A stretch of DNA of 18,098 bases from Caryophanales bacterium UBA2253 (GTDB lineage: Bacteria > Bacillota_I > Bacilli_A > ML615J-28 > CAG-698). Location: positions 1 to 18,098 of the forward strand of contig DDXT01000056.1 of NCBI GenBank assembly GCA_002347755.1. The letters run 5' to 3'. Below, in pieces: positions 6,303-13,402 of this stretch. The position numbers and the translations under genes are program-made. Position 1 is the first letter of the stretch. Each line of letters opens with the position of its first letter. A model generated the notes under the pieces. It was not told where the DNA came from. It worked only from the letters and a program-made list of their open reading frames with translations, and made no database searches.

Positions 6303-7304
6303 TCATTCTGGTTTCAGGCTGTTTTGCATCAATTGTAAAATCCGTTCGCTTGGATCTTTTTTCAAGTAAACGACATCATAAACGGCTTCAATGATCGGAG
6401 CGTAAATGTCATATTTCTGAATGTACTGGTGAGCCGCAACAACGGTTCTTGCGCCTTCAACGACCATGGTCATTTCCGAAAGGGTTTGTTCCAAATCCTT
6501 TCCGCTTCCGATTTTGTAACCGGCCGTAAAGTTACGGCTTCGCGGGCTGGTGCAGGTAACGATCAAATCGCCAAGTCCGGCCAATCCGTAAATCGTCTTT
6601 TCTTCAGCTCCCATGGCCATGGCAATTCGCTTAATTTCCACGAGTGCCCGAGTGATCAAAGCTGCCCGGGTGTTGTCACCGTAGCCGAGTCCCGTCAGCA
6701 TTCCGGCGGCCATGGCAATGATGTTTTTCAGGGACCCGCAAACTTCCGCCCCGACCAGATCGCTGATCGTATAAACCCGAAAATAAGTTTGATTCGAAAA
6801 AATTCTTTGAACCATTTCCGCGTGAGCATTATTCTTGCTTGAAGCGGTGACCAAAGTCAACATTTGATTGATTACTTCTTCCGCTAAGCTCGGGCCGGTC
6901 AAAGCCACGAATCCTTCCCGATAACGAGGATCAATTTCTTCATCAACGATTTCCGAAACCCGTTTGAAAGAATCCGGTTCCAGCCCTTTGCTGGCGTTTA
7001 CGAAAATCTTTTTGGATTCAATCACTTCATTGATTTGGTGGATGACAGTGCGAATGACCGCGGTAGGAACGACGAGGATGATCAAGTCGCCGAAACGGAT
7101 GGCTTGGGAAAGATCCGTGGTGGCCACGACTGCTTCGCTAAGCGTTCCGACCGGAAGCTTGGATTTGTTGGTATGAAAAGCGTTGATTTCGTTGACGGTA
7201 TTCTCATTGACATCGTACATCATGACAGGATAGCCGTTGTCTCCGATGATCTTGGCTAATCCGCTTCCCCAGCTTCCCGCCCCGATTATGGATATTTTTT
7301 CCAT
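6303..7304 (-). CDS. gpsA: Glycerol-3-phosphate dehydrogenase [NAD(P)+]
   Basis: GpsA (333 aa) reduces dihydroxyacetone phosphate to sn-glycerol-3-phosphate, the backbone for phospholipid synthesis, in the cytoplasm. The N-terminal Rossmann fold begins with GAGSWGSGLA (8-17). Further signatures are NASKGLEP (103-110), TGPSLAEEV (136-144), the catalytic lysine in LKNIIAMAAG (K193), and GLGDLIVTCTSPRSRN (243-258). Full length for the family. The ATG follows the der stop by one base and uses an AAGGA inside the end of der, so translation is probably coupled. der-gpsA adjacency followed by HU is the Bacillus arrangement without spoIVA and yphEF. Confidence 0.97.
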   Translation of the reverse strand: MEKISIIGAGSWGSGLAKIIGDNGYPVMMYDVNENTVNEINAFHTNKSKLPVGTLSEAVVATTDLSQAIRFGDLIILVVPTAVIRTVIHQINEVIESKKIFVNASKGLEPDSFKRVSEIVDEEIDPRYREGFVALTGPSLAEEVINQMLTLVTASSKNNAHAEMVQRIFSNQTYFRVYTISDLVGAEVCGSLKNIIAMAAGMLTGLGYGDNTRAALITRALVEIKRIAMAMGAEEKTIYGLAGLGDLIVTCTSPRSRNFTAGYKIGSGKDLEQTLSEMTMVVEGARTVVAAHQYIQKYDIYAPIIEAVYDVVYLKKDPSERILQLMQNSLKPE

Positions 7305-7305
7305 T

Positions 7306-8613
7306 TTACTCTTTTTTCCTTAAAATAAATTTGATGGGCGAACCTCGAAAATCAAAGGTTGCCCGGATCTGATTCTCTAAATAGCGTAAATACGAAAAAT
7401 GCATGTGTTTTTCGCTATTCACAAATAACACGAATGAAGGCGGCATTGTTTCGTCCTGAGTCGCATAAGACAGTTTCAGGCGATTGCCGTTAAACATTGG
7501 CGGTTGATTTAAAAGCACGGCATCCAACAAACAATCATTGAGCAAATTAGTTGGGACCCGGCGGTTATAATTTTGGTATACCTGCTCGATTTCATCCAAC
7601 AGGGTATGAATCCGGGCATTGTTTTTGGCTGATAAAAAGACAATCGGCGCAAAATCCAAAAACTGGAACTGCTCGCGAATCTTTTCCGTGAATTCTTTCA
7701 TGGTCTTGTCATCTTTTTGGACTAAATCCCATTTGTTTACGACGATGATGATGGCCCGGTTGTACTCGCGGGCATATCCGGCGATGCGTTTGTCCTGCTC
7801 GGAAATTTCCTGACTCCCGTCCATGATCACCACCGCGATGTCACAGCGTTCGATGGCTTGCAAAGCCCGGAACATGCTGTACTTTTCGGCGTTCTCGTAG
7901 ATTCGGCCTTGTTTTCGGATCCCGGCGGTATCAATGACCACATACTGTTTGCCATTGCGAGTGAAGATGGTGTCAATGGAATCGCGGGTTGTTCCCGGAA
8001 TTTCGCTGACGATGGTTCGTTCTTCGCCAATGATGGCGTTAGCCAAAGTGGATTTCCCCACGTTGGGCTGACCGATCAGACAGAACTTAACGGTGGCTTT
8101 GTCATAAGGGTCCTTCCGGTTTTCCGGAAGCAATTCGACGATGCGGTCCAAAAGATTGCCGATGCCGATGCCGTGAAGGCAACTGACCGGCATTACTTCT
8201 TCGACTCCCAAACTGTAAAAATCATAGATCATGTTGACGAAACTGTTGTCATCCACTTTGTTGGCGGCAACGATCAGCGGTTTGTGACTTTTCTGAAGCA
8301 TCACGGCGACGTCTTTGTCTTCCATGGTCAAACCGGTTCGGGCATCGACTACCATTATGATCACATCGGCTTCATCGATCGCCAAAGCGGCTTGAGCTCG
8401 GATTTCTTTAGAAAAGGGCTCATCTTTTAAGATGATCCCTCCCGTATCAATAACTCTGAAATCTTGATTAAGCCATGAAGCTTTGCTATAAATTCGGTCT
8501 CTTGTTATTCCGCTCGCGTCATCTGTGATCGATAATCTTTCGCCAACAATACGATTAAATAAACTCGATTTTCCGACATTAGGTCTTCCGACTATAGCTA
8601 CTACTCCACGCAT
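7306..8613 (-). CDS. der: Tandem GTPase Der (EngA), 50S assembly factor
   Basis: Der (435 aa) is an essential ribosome-assembly GTPase for the 50S subunit, recognised by its two G domains. Domain 1: GRPNVGKS (9-16), DTGG (56-59), NKVD (118-121). Domain 2: GQPNVGKS (181-188), DTAG (228-231), NKWD (293-296). The remaining ~110 residues form the KH-like C-terminal domain ending in FRGSPIKFILRKKE, the usual Der tail. Length matches the Bacillus protein. An AGGA ribosome site lies in the 7-base gap after the S1 stop codon (TAG). It is cotranscribed with cmk-rpsA and gpsA. Confidence 0.98.
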   Translation of the reverse strand: MRGVVAIVGRPNVGKSSLFNRIVGERLSITDDASGITRDRIYSKASWLNQDFRVIDTGGIILKDEPFSKEIRAQAALAIDEADVIIMVVDARTGLTMEDKDVAVMLQKSHKPLIVAANKVDDNSFVNMIYDFYSLGVEEVMPVSCLHGIGIGNLLDRIVELLPENRKDPYDKATVKFCLIGQPNVGKSTLANAIIGEERTIVSEIPGTTRDSIDTIFTRNGKQYVVIDTAGIRKQGRIYENAEKYSMFRALQAIERCDIAVVIMDGSQEISEQDKRIAGYAREYNRAIIIVVNKWDLVQKDDKTMKEFTEKIREQFQFLDFAPIVFLSAKNNARIHTLLDEIEQVYQNYNRRVPTNLLNDCLLDAVLLNQPPMFNGNRLKLSYATQDETMPPSFVLFVNSEKHMHFSYLRYLENQIRATFDFRGSPIKFILRKKE

Positions 8614-8620
8614 AATCGTC

Positions 8621-10963
8621 CTACTTATTCGAATCTTTTAATTTATTGGCCAGCAGATCGCCGAAATTATTGGTCAGTTTCTCTTGGGCCTTCATAAACT
8701 TACCATACGACTCGCGTTCGACTTTTTCGGTGTCGGACTTTAAGCCAACTACCAAACGGGTCTTATCCGCTTCAAACACGCGTACTTTGACTTTTAGGGT
8801 TCCGCCGACCACGATGGCTTCCGTCGGGGCATTGAAAATATTGCTCTTTGGCAAATAGCCGAGGGCGCCTTTGAAATCGATTTTGTAGCCTTCCTTCAAT
8901 TCCTTGGTGATGACAACATCGATGTTGTCTCCGGCTTTGATGGCCAAAGTTTCCCAAGGGTTGGTGGTCAGCTGCTTGCGAGAAAGAATGATGCGTCGCT
9001 TGTTCGGATCGATCTCAATGATCTTGGAATCAATCATATCGTTGACATTGACGAAATCAGTGATAAACACGTCGCGTTCAAAGGCAAATTCGCTCTTCGG
9101 CAAGAAAGCGGTTACTTCCGGGATCAGTTCCAAAACCAAACCGGAATTGTTGATCTCGATTACTTTTCCGTTAACGATGTCGCCGACTTGTTTGGAAGCG
9201 GTGAACTCTTGCCAGAAATTAGGGATTAAGGCCTTTCTTGACAACCCAACATGATCGTTTTCAACTTTGATGACTTGGACTTTTACCACGTCGCCCGGTT
9301 TAACGACTTTGTCGAGTTTAAAGATCTTAACGTGATCGAATTCAGAAATGTGCAATAGTCCTTCGACGCCGTTGCCCAGTTCAACGAAAGCTCCGTAGCT
9401 TTCCACGTTCTTGACGGTTCCTTCGAAAATCTGACCAACTTGGATTTGATTCAGAAATTCTTTTTTGTTGCTTCGTTTCTTAATGGCGTTGGCGACGTTT
9501 TGGGAAACGATCAAACGAATTCTCCCGTAGTCAATCCGAATCGGAGCAACTTCGATGGTTTGGCCAATTAAAGCTTCGCGTTCTTCTTCCGGAACGGAAA
9601 CTTGGCTGATCGGCAGCAAGCAAGTGAATTCTTCATATTTCAGAAGGAATCCGACCGCAACGCTCTTAACGACTTTAGCGCTAAAAACGCCGTGATTCTT
9701 AATGACTTCATCGAATTTCTTCAATTCGTTTCTAGTCTTTAACAAGGCGGTGGAAAACAGGAATTTCCCTCCGTCAGGATATATTTTCTTTATGACAACT
9801 TGAAGATTGTCGCCTTCAACAAACAAATCAAAAAGATCATCGTCTTCGCGCATGTCAGCCGTGTCTTTGCGATACAGGAATCCTTCCTGTCCGTCTTCCA
9901 GAGCGATGAGCACGCGTTCTTCTTTGGCCTTCATGATCTTGTTTCCGCGGGTAAATTCCGGTTTAGCTTCTTGAACTTCGATGACTTTGCCTTCAACCAC
10001 TTGCAATTCGCGGTATTTGGAGACTGGTTTTTCAGCCTCAACGGCGACTGGAGCCGGTTCTTCCGTTGCTTGTGCTTCTAGTTGAACGGCCGGTTCTTCA
10101 CTGACGGCTTCCGCAACCACCGCAGCTTCCGGGGTTTGGGAAACCTCGGCTTCCGCAACCACTTCCGCAACTTTTTCTTCTACAACCGCTTCATCAGCTT
10201 GGTTCTCAACTACTGCAACCGGAGCAACCGCTACGGTTGGAACTTCCTCGACTTTGTTTTCAACAACTTCTTCAACTTTTTTAATTTCAGCTTTTTCCTT
10301 TTTCATAAAATAACCTCTCTCAACGACTAAACACATGATTTTTTCGATCACTTGGCCAACATTTAATTTAGATGAATCAATCTCAATAGCATCAGCAGCT
10401 TTGGATAATGGACTAATCGGTCGATTGCTATCTTTAAAGTCCCGTTCTTCAATTTCTTTGATCGTTACTTCCAAACTTTGAACTTCCTGATTTTTTTCAA
10501 GCCGTTCTTGCATTCTTCGACGCGCCCGTTCTTCAACGGTGGCGTTCAGGAAGATTTTAAGTTTGGCCTTGGGAAGTACCACCGTTCCGATATCCCGGCC
10601 ATCCATGATGACATTCTTGAATCTCGCCAGTTTCTTTTGCAAACTCACGAGCCGACTCCGGACATATCCGAACTTCGCAACCAAAGAGACATTGTTGGAA
10701 ACTTCCAAACTTCTAATTTCATCTGAAACATCAATATTATCTAATAATAAATGTTGATTCACAAAATCAATTTTAGTCTCATCAAGAAATTTGTATTCAG
10801 CTTCGTCGTACATATTGATTTTTAAGTTCATCGCTTTTAGGGTAACCGCTCGGTACATGGCTCCGGTATCAATGTACTCAAACCCAAGCCGATGCGCCAA
10901 CTCTTTTGCGATTGTGCTCTTGCCCGCACCCGCAGGGCCATCAATAGCAATTTGCCAACTCAT
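8621..10963 (-). CDS. cmk-rpsA: CMP kinase fused to ribosomal protein S1
   Basis: One 780-aa frame joining two normally separate neighbours. Residues 1-219 are a full-length (d)CMP kinase: P-loop DGPAGAGKST (8-17), IDTGAMYRA (31-39), MDGRDIGT (120-127) and the ATVEERARRR lid region (141-150). It phosphorylates CMP/dCMP for nucleotide synthesis. Residues 221-316 are a low-complexity linker rich in Glu, Val, Ala and Pro. Residues ~320-742 hold about five S1 (OB-fold) repeats. The third (510-576, with VKNVESYGAFVELGNGVEGLLHISE) is the best kept; the first and fifth are degenerate. S1 helps mRNA binding to the 30S subunit. cmk followed by an S1 homologue is the Bacillus order, so the fusion follows from loss of the cmk stop codon. 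M220 has its own Shine-Dalgarno, so a separate 561-aa S1 is possible. Confidence 0.93.
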   Translation of the reverse strand: MSWQIAIDGPAGAGKSTIAKELAHRLGFEYIDTGAMYRAVTLKAMNLKINMYDEAEYKFLDETKIDFVNQHLLLDNIDVSDEIRSLEVSNNVSLVAKFGYVRSRLVSLQKKLARFKNVIMDGRDIGTVVLPKAKLKIFLNATVEERARRRMQERLEKNQEVQSLEVTIKEIEERDFKDSNRPISPLSKAADAIEIDSSKLNVGQVIEKIMCLVVERGYFMKKEKAEIKKVEEVVENKVEEVPTVAVAPVAVVENQADEAVVEEKVAEVVAEAEVSQTPEAAVVAEAVSEEPAVQLEAQATEEPAPVAVEAEKPVSKYRELQVVEGKVIEVQEAKPEFTRGNKIMKAKEERVLIALEDGQEGFLYRKDTADMREDDDLFDLFVEGDNLQVVIKKIYPDGGKFLFSTALLKTRNELKKFDEVIKNHGVFSAKVVKSVAVGFLLKYEEFTCLLPISQVSVPEEEREALIGQTIEVAPIRIDYGRIRLIVSQNVANAIKKRSNKKEFLNQIQVGQIFEGTVKNVESYGAFVELGNGVEGLLHISEFDHVKIFKLDKVVKPGDVVKVQVIKVENDHVGLSRKALIPNFWQEFTASKQVGDIVNGKVIEINNSGLVLELIPEVTAFLPKSEFAFERDVFITDFVNVNDMIDSKIIEIDPNKRRIILSRKQLTTNPWETLAIKAGDNIDVVITKELKEGYKIDFKGALGYLPKSNIFNAPTEAIVVGGTLKVKVRVFEADKTRLVVGLKSDTEKVERESYGKFMKAQEKLTNNFGDLLANKLKDSNK
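10304..10321 (-). promoter_or_regulatory. Internal Shine-Dalgarno and ATG for S1
   Basis: Within the fused frame, GAGAGAGG (10321-10314), a 7-base spacer and ATG (10306-10304) form a normal ribosome binding site. The ATG is codon 220, directly after a complete Cmk domain. The following residues (MKKEKAEIKK) look like a natural S1 N-terminus. Translation from here would give S1 without the kinase, ending at the same TAG. Confidence 0.7.
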
Positions 10964-10988
10964 ATCGCACCTCTAAATTTACCGTTTT

Positions 10989-11017
10989 ATTATAACACAA
11001 TAAAAATTTAAACTCAA
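10989..11017 (-). promoter_or_regulatory. Promoter of cmk-rpsA-der-gpsA
   Basis: TTGAGT (11017-11012), a 17-base spacer and consensus TATAAT (10994-10989), with TG one base before the -10 (extended). Predicted start is near 10982, so a leader of about 19 bases with an AGAGGTG ribosome site. The -35 begins 9 bases after the rluB stop and no terminator separates them, so rluB transcripts may also read through. Confidence 0.85.
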
Positions 11018-11025
11018 CAATAAAA

Positions 11026-11760
11026 TTAAAAAGATTTCCCCTGGCTCATGGCCCAAAGGCACTTGATTTCATGCGGGGTAAGTTCTCGGAACTCGCCTTC
11101 TTTTAAACCTTCCGAGGTGATGTTTCCGAAACGGATCCGGGTCATGCGCTTGACCGGAAAGCCCACTTCCGCGAACATTTTTTTGACTTGGTGATATTTT
11201 CCTTCGGTCAAAATGATGCCGCATAAGCAGGAATTATTTTTATGATCGACGCTTGATAGATAGACTTTGCAGCGTCTGGTGACGTAGTCCTCGATCTTGA
11301 CGCCTTGTTGCAGCCTGGTCAGTTCGTTTTTGGTAATTATTCCATCCAGACGAGCCAGATATTCTTTTTCCAAAGTCGAATTTGGACCGACCAGTTCGTT
11401 CATGAAATCCCCGTCGTTGGTTAACAACAAAACCCCCTTGGTATCATAATCCAACCTTCCGATCGGGTACAAACGCAGATCTTGCAAGTTTTGGGGAAGA
11501 ATGGAAATGACGGTATTTCGGGCATGGTCGTCGCTTACCGAAGACACGACGTAACGCGGTTTGTTAATGACCAAATACTTCAGTTCTTTGGTTATAACCG
11601 GCTTGTCATCGACGGTAACCGCATCGCTGGCTGAGGCTTTGAAACCCAGTTTCGTAATCAGAATGCCATTTACTTTTACGTGCCCGGAAGTAATTAATTC
11701 TTCCGCCTTTCGCCGGGAACAAACCCCACCTTTGGCGATTATTTTTTGTAATCTTTCCAT
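11026..11760 (-). CDS. rluB: 23S rRNA pseudouridine synthase, RluB/RsuA family
   Basis: A 244-aa pseudouridine synthase of the RsuA/RluB/E/F family. The N-terminal S4 RNA-binding domain is clear (MERLQKIIAKGGVCSRRKAE then HVKVNG, 1-32). The catalytic motif GRLDYDTKGVLLLTNDG (101-117) carries the nucleophilic aspartate D104, and the late EGKYHQVKKMF motif is present. RluB modifies the peptidyl-transferase-region uridine of 23S rRNA (U2605 in E. coli numbering); RsuA would act on 16S rRNA. Firmicutes single-copy members are usually RluB-type, so the exact target is inferred. The frame is open to a TTG at 11772, but GGAGG lies between it and the ATG at 11760, which is therefore the start. rluB commonly lies near cmk in Bacillus-like genomes. 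Confidence 0.92.
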   Translation of the reverse strand: MERLQKIIAKGGVCSRRKAEELITSGHVKVNGILITKLGFKASASDAVTVDDKPVITKELKYLVINKPRYVVSSVSDDHARNTVISILPQNLQDLRLYPIGRLDYDTKGVLLLTNDGDFMNELVGPNSTLEKEYLARLDGIITKNELTRLQQGVKIEDYVTRRCKVYLSSVDHKNNSCLCGIILTEGKYHQVKKMFAEVGFPVKRMTRIRFGNITSEGLKEGEFRELTPHEIKCLWAMSQGKSF

Positions 11761-11763
11761 CCT

Positions 11764-11770
11764 GACCTCC
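11764..11770 (-). promoter_or_regulatory. rluB Shine-Dalgarno that fixes the start
   Basis: GGAGGTC ahead of the ATG at 11760. It overlaps the alternative upstream TTG start, which therefore cannot be the true one. Confidence 0.85.
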
Positions 11771-11797
11771 AAAACTATACTTGATTTACTTATACAT

Positions 11798-11840
11798 ATT
11801 ATATAGAAAATCGCCTAAAATGCAAGTAAAACATTTTACT
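11798..11840 (-). promoter_or_regulatory. rluB promoter with abutting palindrome
   Basis: TTGCAT (11825-11820), a 16-base spacer and consensus TATAAT (11803-11798). Predicted start is near 11791. Touching the upstream edge of the -35 is a 16-base palindrome, AGTAAAA-CA-TTTTACT (11825-11840), which might be an operator. It lies between the pcp terminator and the promoter. Confidence 0.75.
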
Positions 11841-11849
11841 ACCTAAACA

Positions 11850-11872
11850 GAAAAAACTCCACCGCGGTGGAG
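11850..11872 (-). terminator. Rho-independent terminator of mutS-mutL-miaA-pcp
   Basis: CTCCACCGCGGTGGAG (11857-11872) is a perfect 16-base palindrome folding to a GC-rich 6-bp stem with a CGCG loop, followed on the minus strand by TTTTTT. It begins 5 bases after the pcp stop codon. Confidence 0.93.
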
Positions 11873-11877
11873 CATGG

Positions 11878-12477
11878 TCATGATTCCAAAACCGCCTGGA
11901 TGATGGCTTCCAAAATCGCAGTCATATCCCCGGTTTTCAAACTTGGTTCTTTGACGTCATTTATTTGCCCAGTAAAGTATGGGAAGTGAACAAAACCGAC
12001 TTTGCAGTTCAAACCCAGAACCGATGCAAAATGAAGCATCGAATAAAAGGCAAAATTGCAAACAAAACCCCCCGCCGATAGCGAAAGCCGAACCGAATAT
12101 TTCTCGCTTTCCAACTTGGCGCAAATCGTTGAAACCGGAAAAGTCGAAAAATAAGCATCCGGGCCGTCAATGATGATCCGGCTTCCCTTGATGATCACGC
12201 CGCGATTGTCCGGCATCGCCGCATAAATGTAGTTGATCGCCACCTTTTCAAGGTCAACGGTCTTTCTTCCTCCGGCTTGGCCGCACATGACGACAAAGTC
12301 CGGCCGATGTTCCAAAAGCAAGCTTCGATAGATCATTTCATCATAAATGACCGGAAGCTTGACGGTAACGATCTGCGCGTCTTCAAAAGTCATTTTCATT
12401 TTTTTCATGACTTCAAGCGAGGAATTCTTTTCCTGATTTCCAAATGGGGAAAAAGCGGTCAAAAGGATTTTTTTCAT
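11878..12477 (-). CDS. pcp: Pyroglutamyl peptidase I (peptidase C15)
   Basis: A cytosolic cysteine peptidase (199 aa) that removes N-terminal pyroglutamate from peptides. The family opening, LLTAFSPFG (5-13), is present, as is the full triad: E77 in RKTVDLEKVAIN, C140 in SAGGFVCNFAFY and H164 in GFVHFPY. The active-site motif differs slightly from the common SAGTFVCNH form (glycine for threonine, phenylalanine for histidine), which might shift kinetics or specificity. Length is close to Bacillus Pcp (215 aa) but about 15 residues short at the C-terminus. The start ATG overlaps the miaA stop as ATGA, so translation is coupled. It is the last gene of the mutS operon. Its link to repair or tRNA modification is not obvious. 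Confidence 0.92.
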   Translation of the reverse strand: MKKILLTAFSPFGNQEKNSSLEVMKKMKMTFEDAQIVTVKLPVIYDEMIYRSLLLEHRPDFVVMCGQAGGRKTVDLEKVAINYIYAAMPDNRGVIIKGSRIIIDGPDAYFSTFPVSTICAKLESEKYSVRLSLSAGGFVCNFAFYSMLHFASVLGLNCKVGFVHFPYFTGQINDVKEPSLKTGDMTAILEAIIQAVLES

Positions 12478-13397
12478 GCTGTTTCTCGGTTTCTGCGATT
12501 CATTTCCAAAAAATCGCTGATCAATTGGTTGGTTTCTTGATAAGTCTTATCCAAGTCCTGGTAGTTCATTGTCACAAACCGGCAATCCAATTTGTGTTTG
12601 AACCAAGTCATCTGTCTTTTGGCGTAATTCCGGGTTTTCTGTTTGATCAAAGTTTTTACGAACTCCAGATCCGTTTCCCCAAGCAGCAATCCGGCGATTT
12701 CCTTATATCCGATTTCTTGAAGCGAACTTACCTTGACCTCGGACTTAACCAATGCCGCGACTTCATCGACCCAGCCGTTTTCGAACATGATTTCGACTCT
12801 ATGGTTGATTCTTTCATATAGAAGCGACCGTTCGCAAACCAGGCAAAGGTTCAGGGTTCGGTAACGGGGAATTGGTTCTTCCGAAACACTGAGGCTTTTT
12901 CCTTGCATGGCAACTTCCAAAGCCCGTAAAACGCGGCGCCGGTTGTTGAAATGAATGGTTTGGGAGCTTTTCAAATCAATTTTGGCCAGTTCAAAATGGA
13001 GCTCCTGGTTGGTGAAACTTTGGAAACGGTCGCCAAAACCCGGATCCCGGGATTTTGCGTCCATCGGATAGTCGCCGATGACACTGGCGATGTAGAGCCC
13101 GCTTCCTCCAACCAGAAAAACCGTTTTTCCGGCTTGAGTCAATTCGGCGATTTTGGCTCGCGCCATCGCCTGATAATCTTTGATGGAAAACAATTCATCC
13201 GGTTCCAAAAAATCAAACAAATGATGCGGAACCGGGGAATTTTGCCAATCGATCTTGGCCGTTCCGACGTTCAATCTTTTACGGATTTGGGAGGCATCGC
13301 AATTAATGATCTCGCCTTTCCAAAACTGCGCCAGTCTGATGGCCAGTTCGCTCTTTCCAACTCCGGTCGGGCCGGTAATTACCACGATTTTCTCCAT
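12474..13397 (-). CDS. miaA: tRNA dimethylallyltransferase
   Basis: MiaA (307 aa) transfers a dimethylallyl group to N6 of A37 in tRNAs reading UNN codons, stabilising codon-anticodon pairing. Features: P-loop GPTGVGKS near the N-terminus, INCDASQ (usually NADSMQ), NVGTAKI, PHHLFDFLEP, FLVGGSGLYI, NNRRRVLRALEV and the C-terminal QMTWFKHKL. The DASQIRKRL stretch differs from the usual DSMQVYRGM, but the aspartate and glutamine are kept. I chose the ATG at 13397. A GTG at 13406, overlapping the mutL stop, would add three residues. The mutS-mutL-miaA order is common in Firmicutes and Proteobacteria. A MiaB partner gene is not in this window. Confidence 0.95.
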   Translation of the reverse strand: MEKIVVITGPTGVGKSELAIRLAQFWKGEIINCDASQIRKRLNVGTAKIDWQNSPVPHHLFDFLEPDELFSIKDYQAMARAKIAELTQAGKTVFLVGGSGLYIASVIGDYPMDAKSRDPGFGDRFQSFTNQELHFELAKIDLKSSQTIHFNNRRRVLRALEVAMQGKSLSVSEEPIPRYRTLNLCLVCERSLLYERINHRVEIMFENGWVDEVAALVKSEVKVSSLQEIGYKEIAGLLLGETDLEFVKTLIKQKTRNYAKRQMTWFKHKLDCRFVTMNYQDLDKTYQETNQLISDFLEMNRRNRETA

Positions 13398-13402
13398 CGC
13401 GA

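Noticed and set aside
7858..8430. 190-codon + strand open frame opposite der
   Set aside because: Mirror of the conserved Der G domains; no ribosome site and no recognisable protein.
10082..10330. + strand Phe/Asn/Arg-rich small frame opposite the S1 linker
   Set aside because: Its odd composition is only the reverse complement of the Glu/Val/Ala linker codons.
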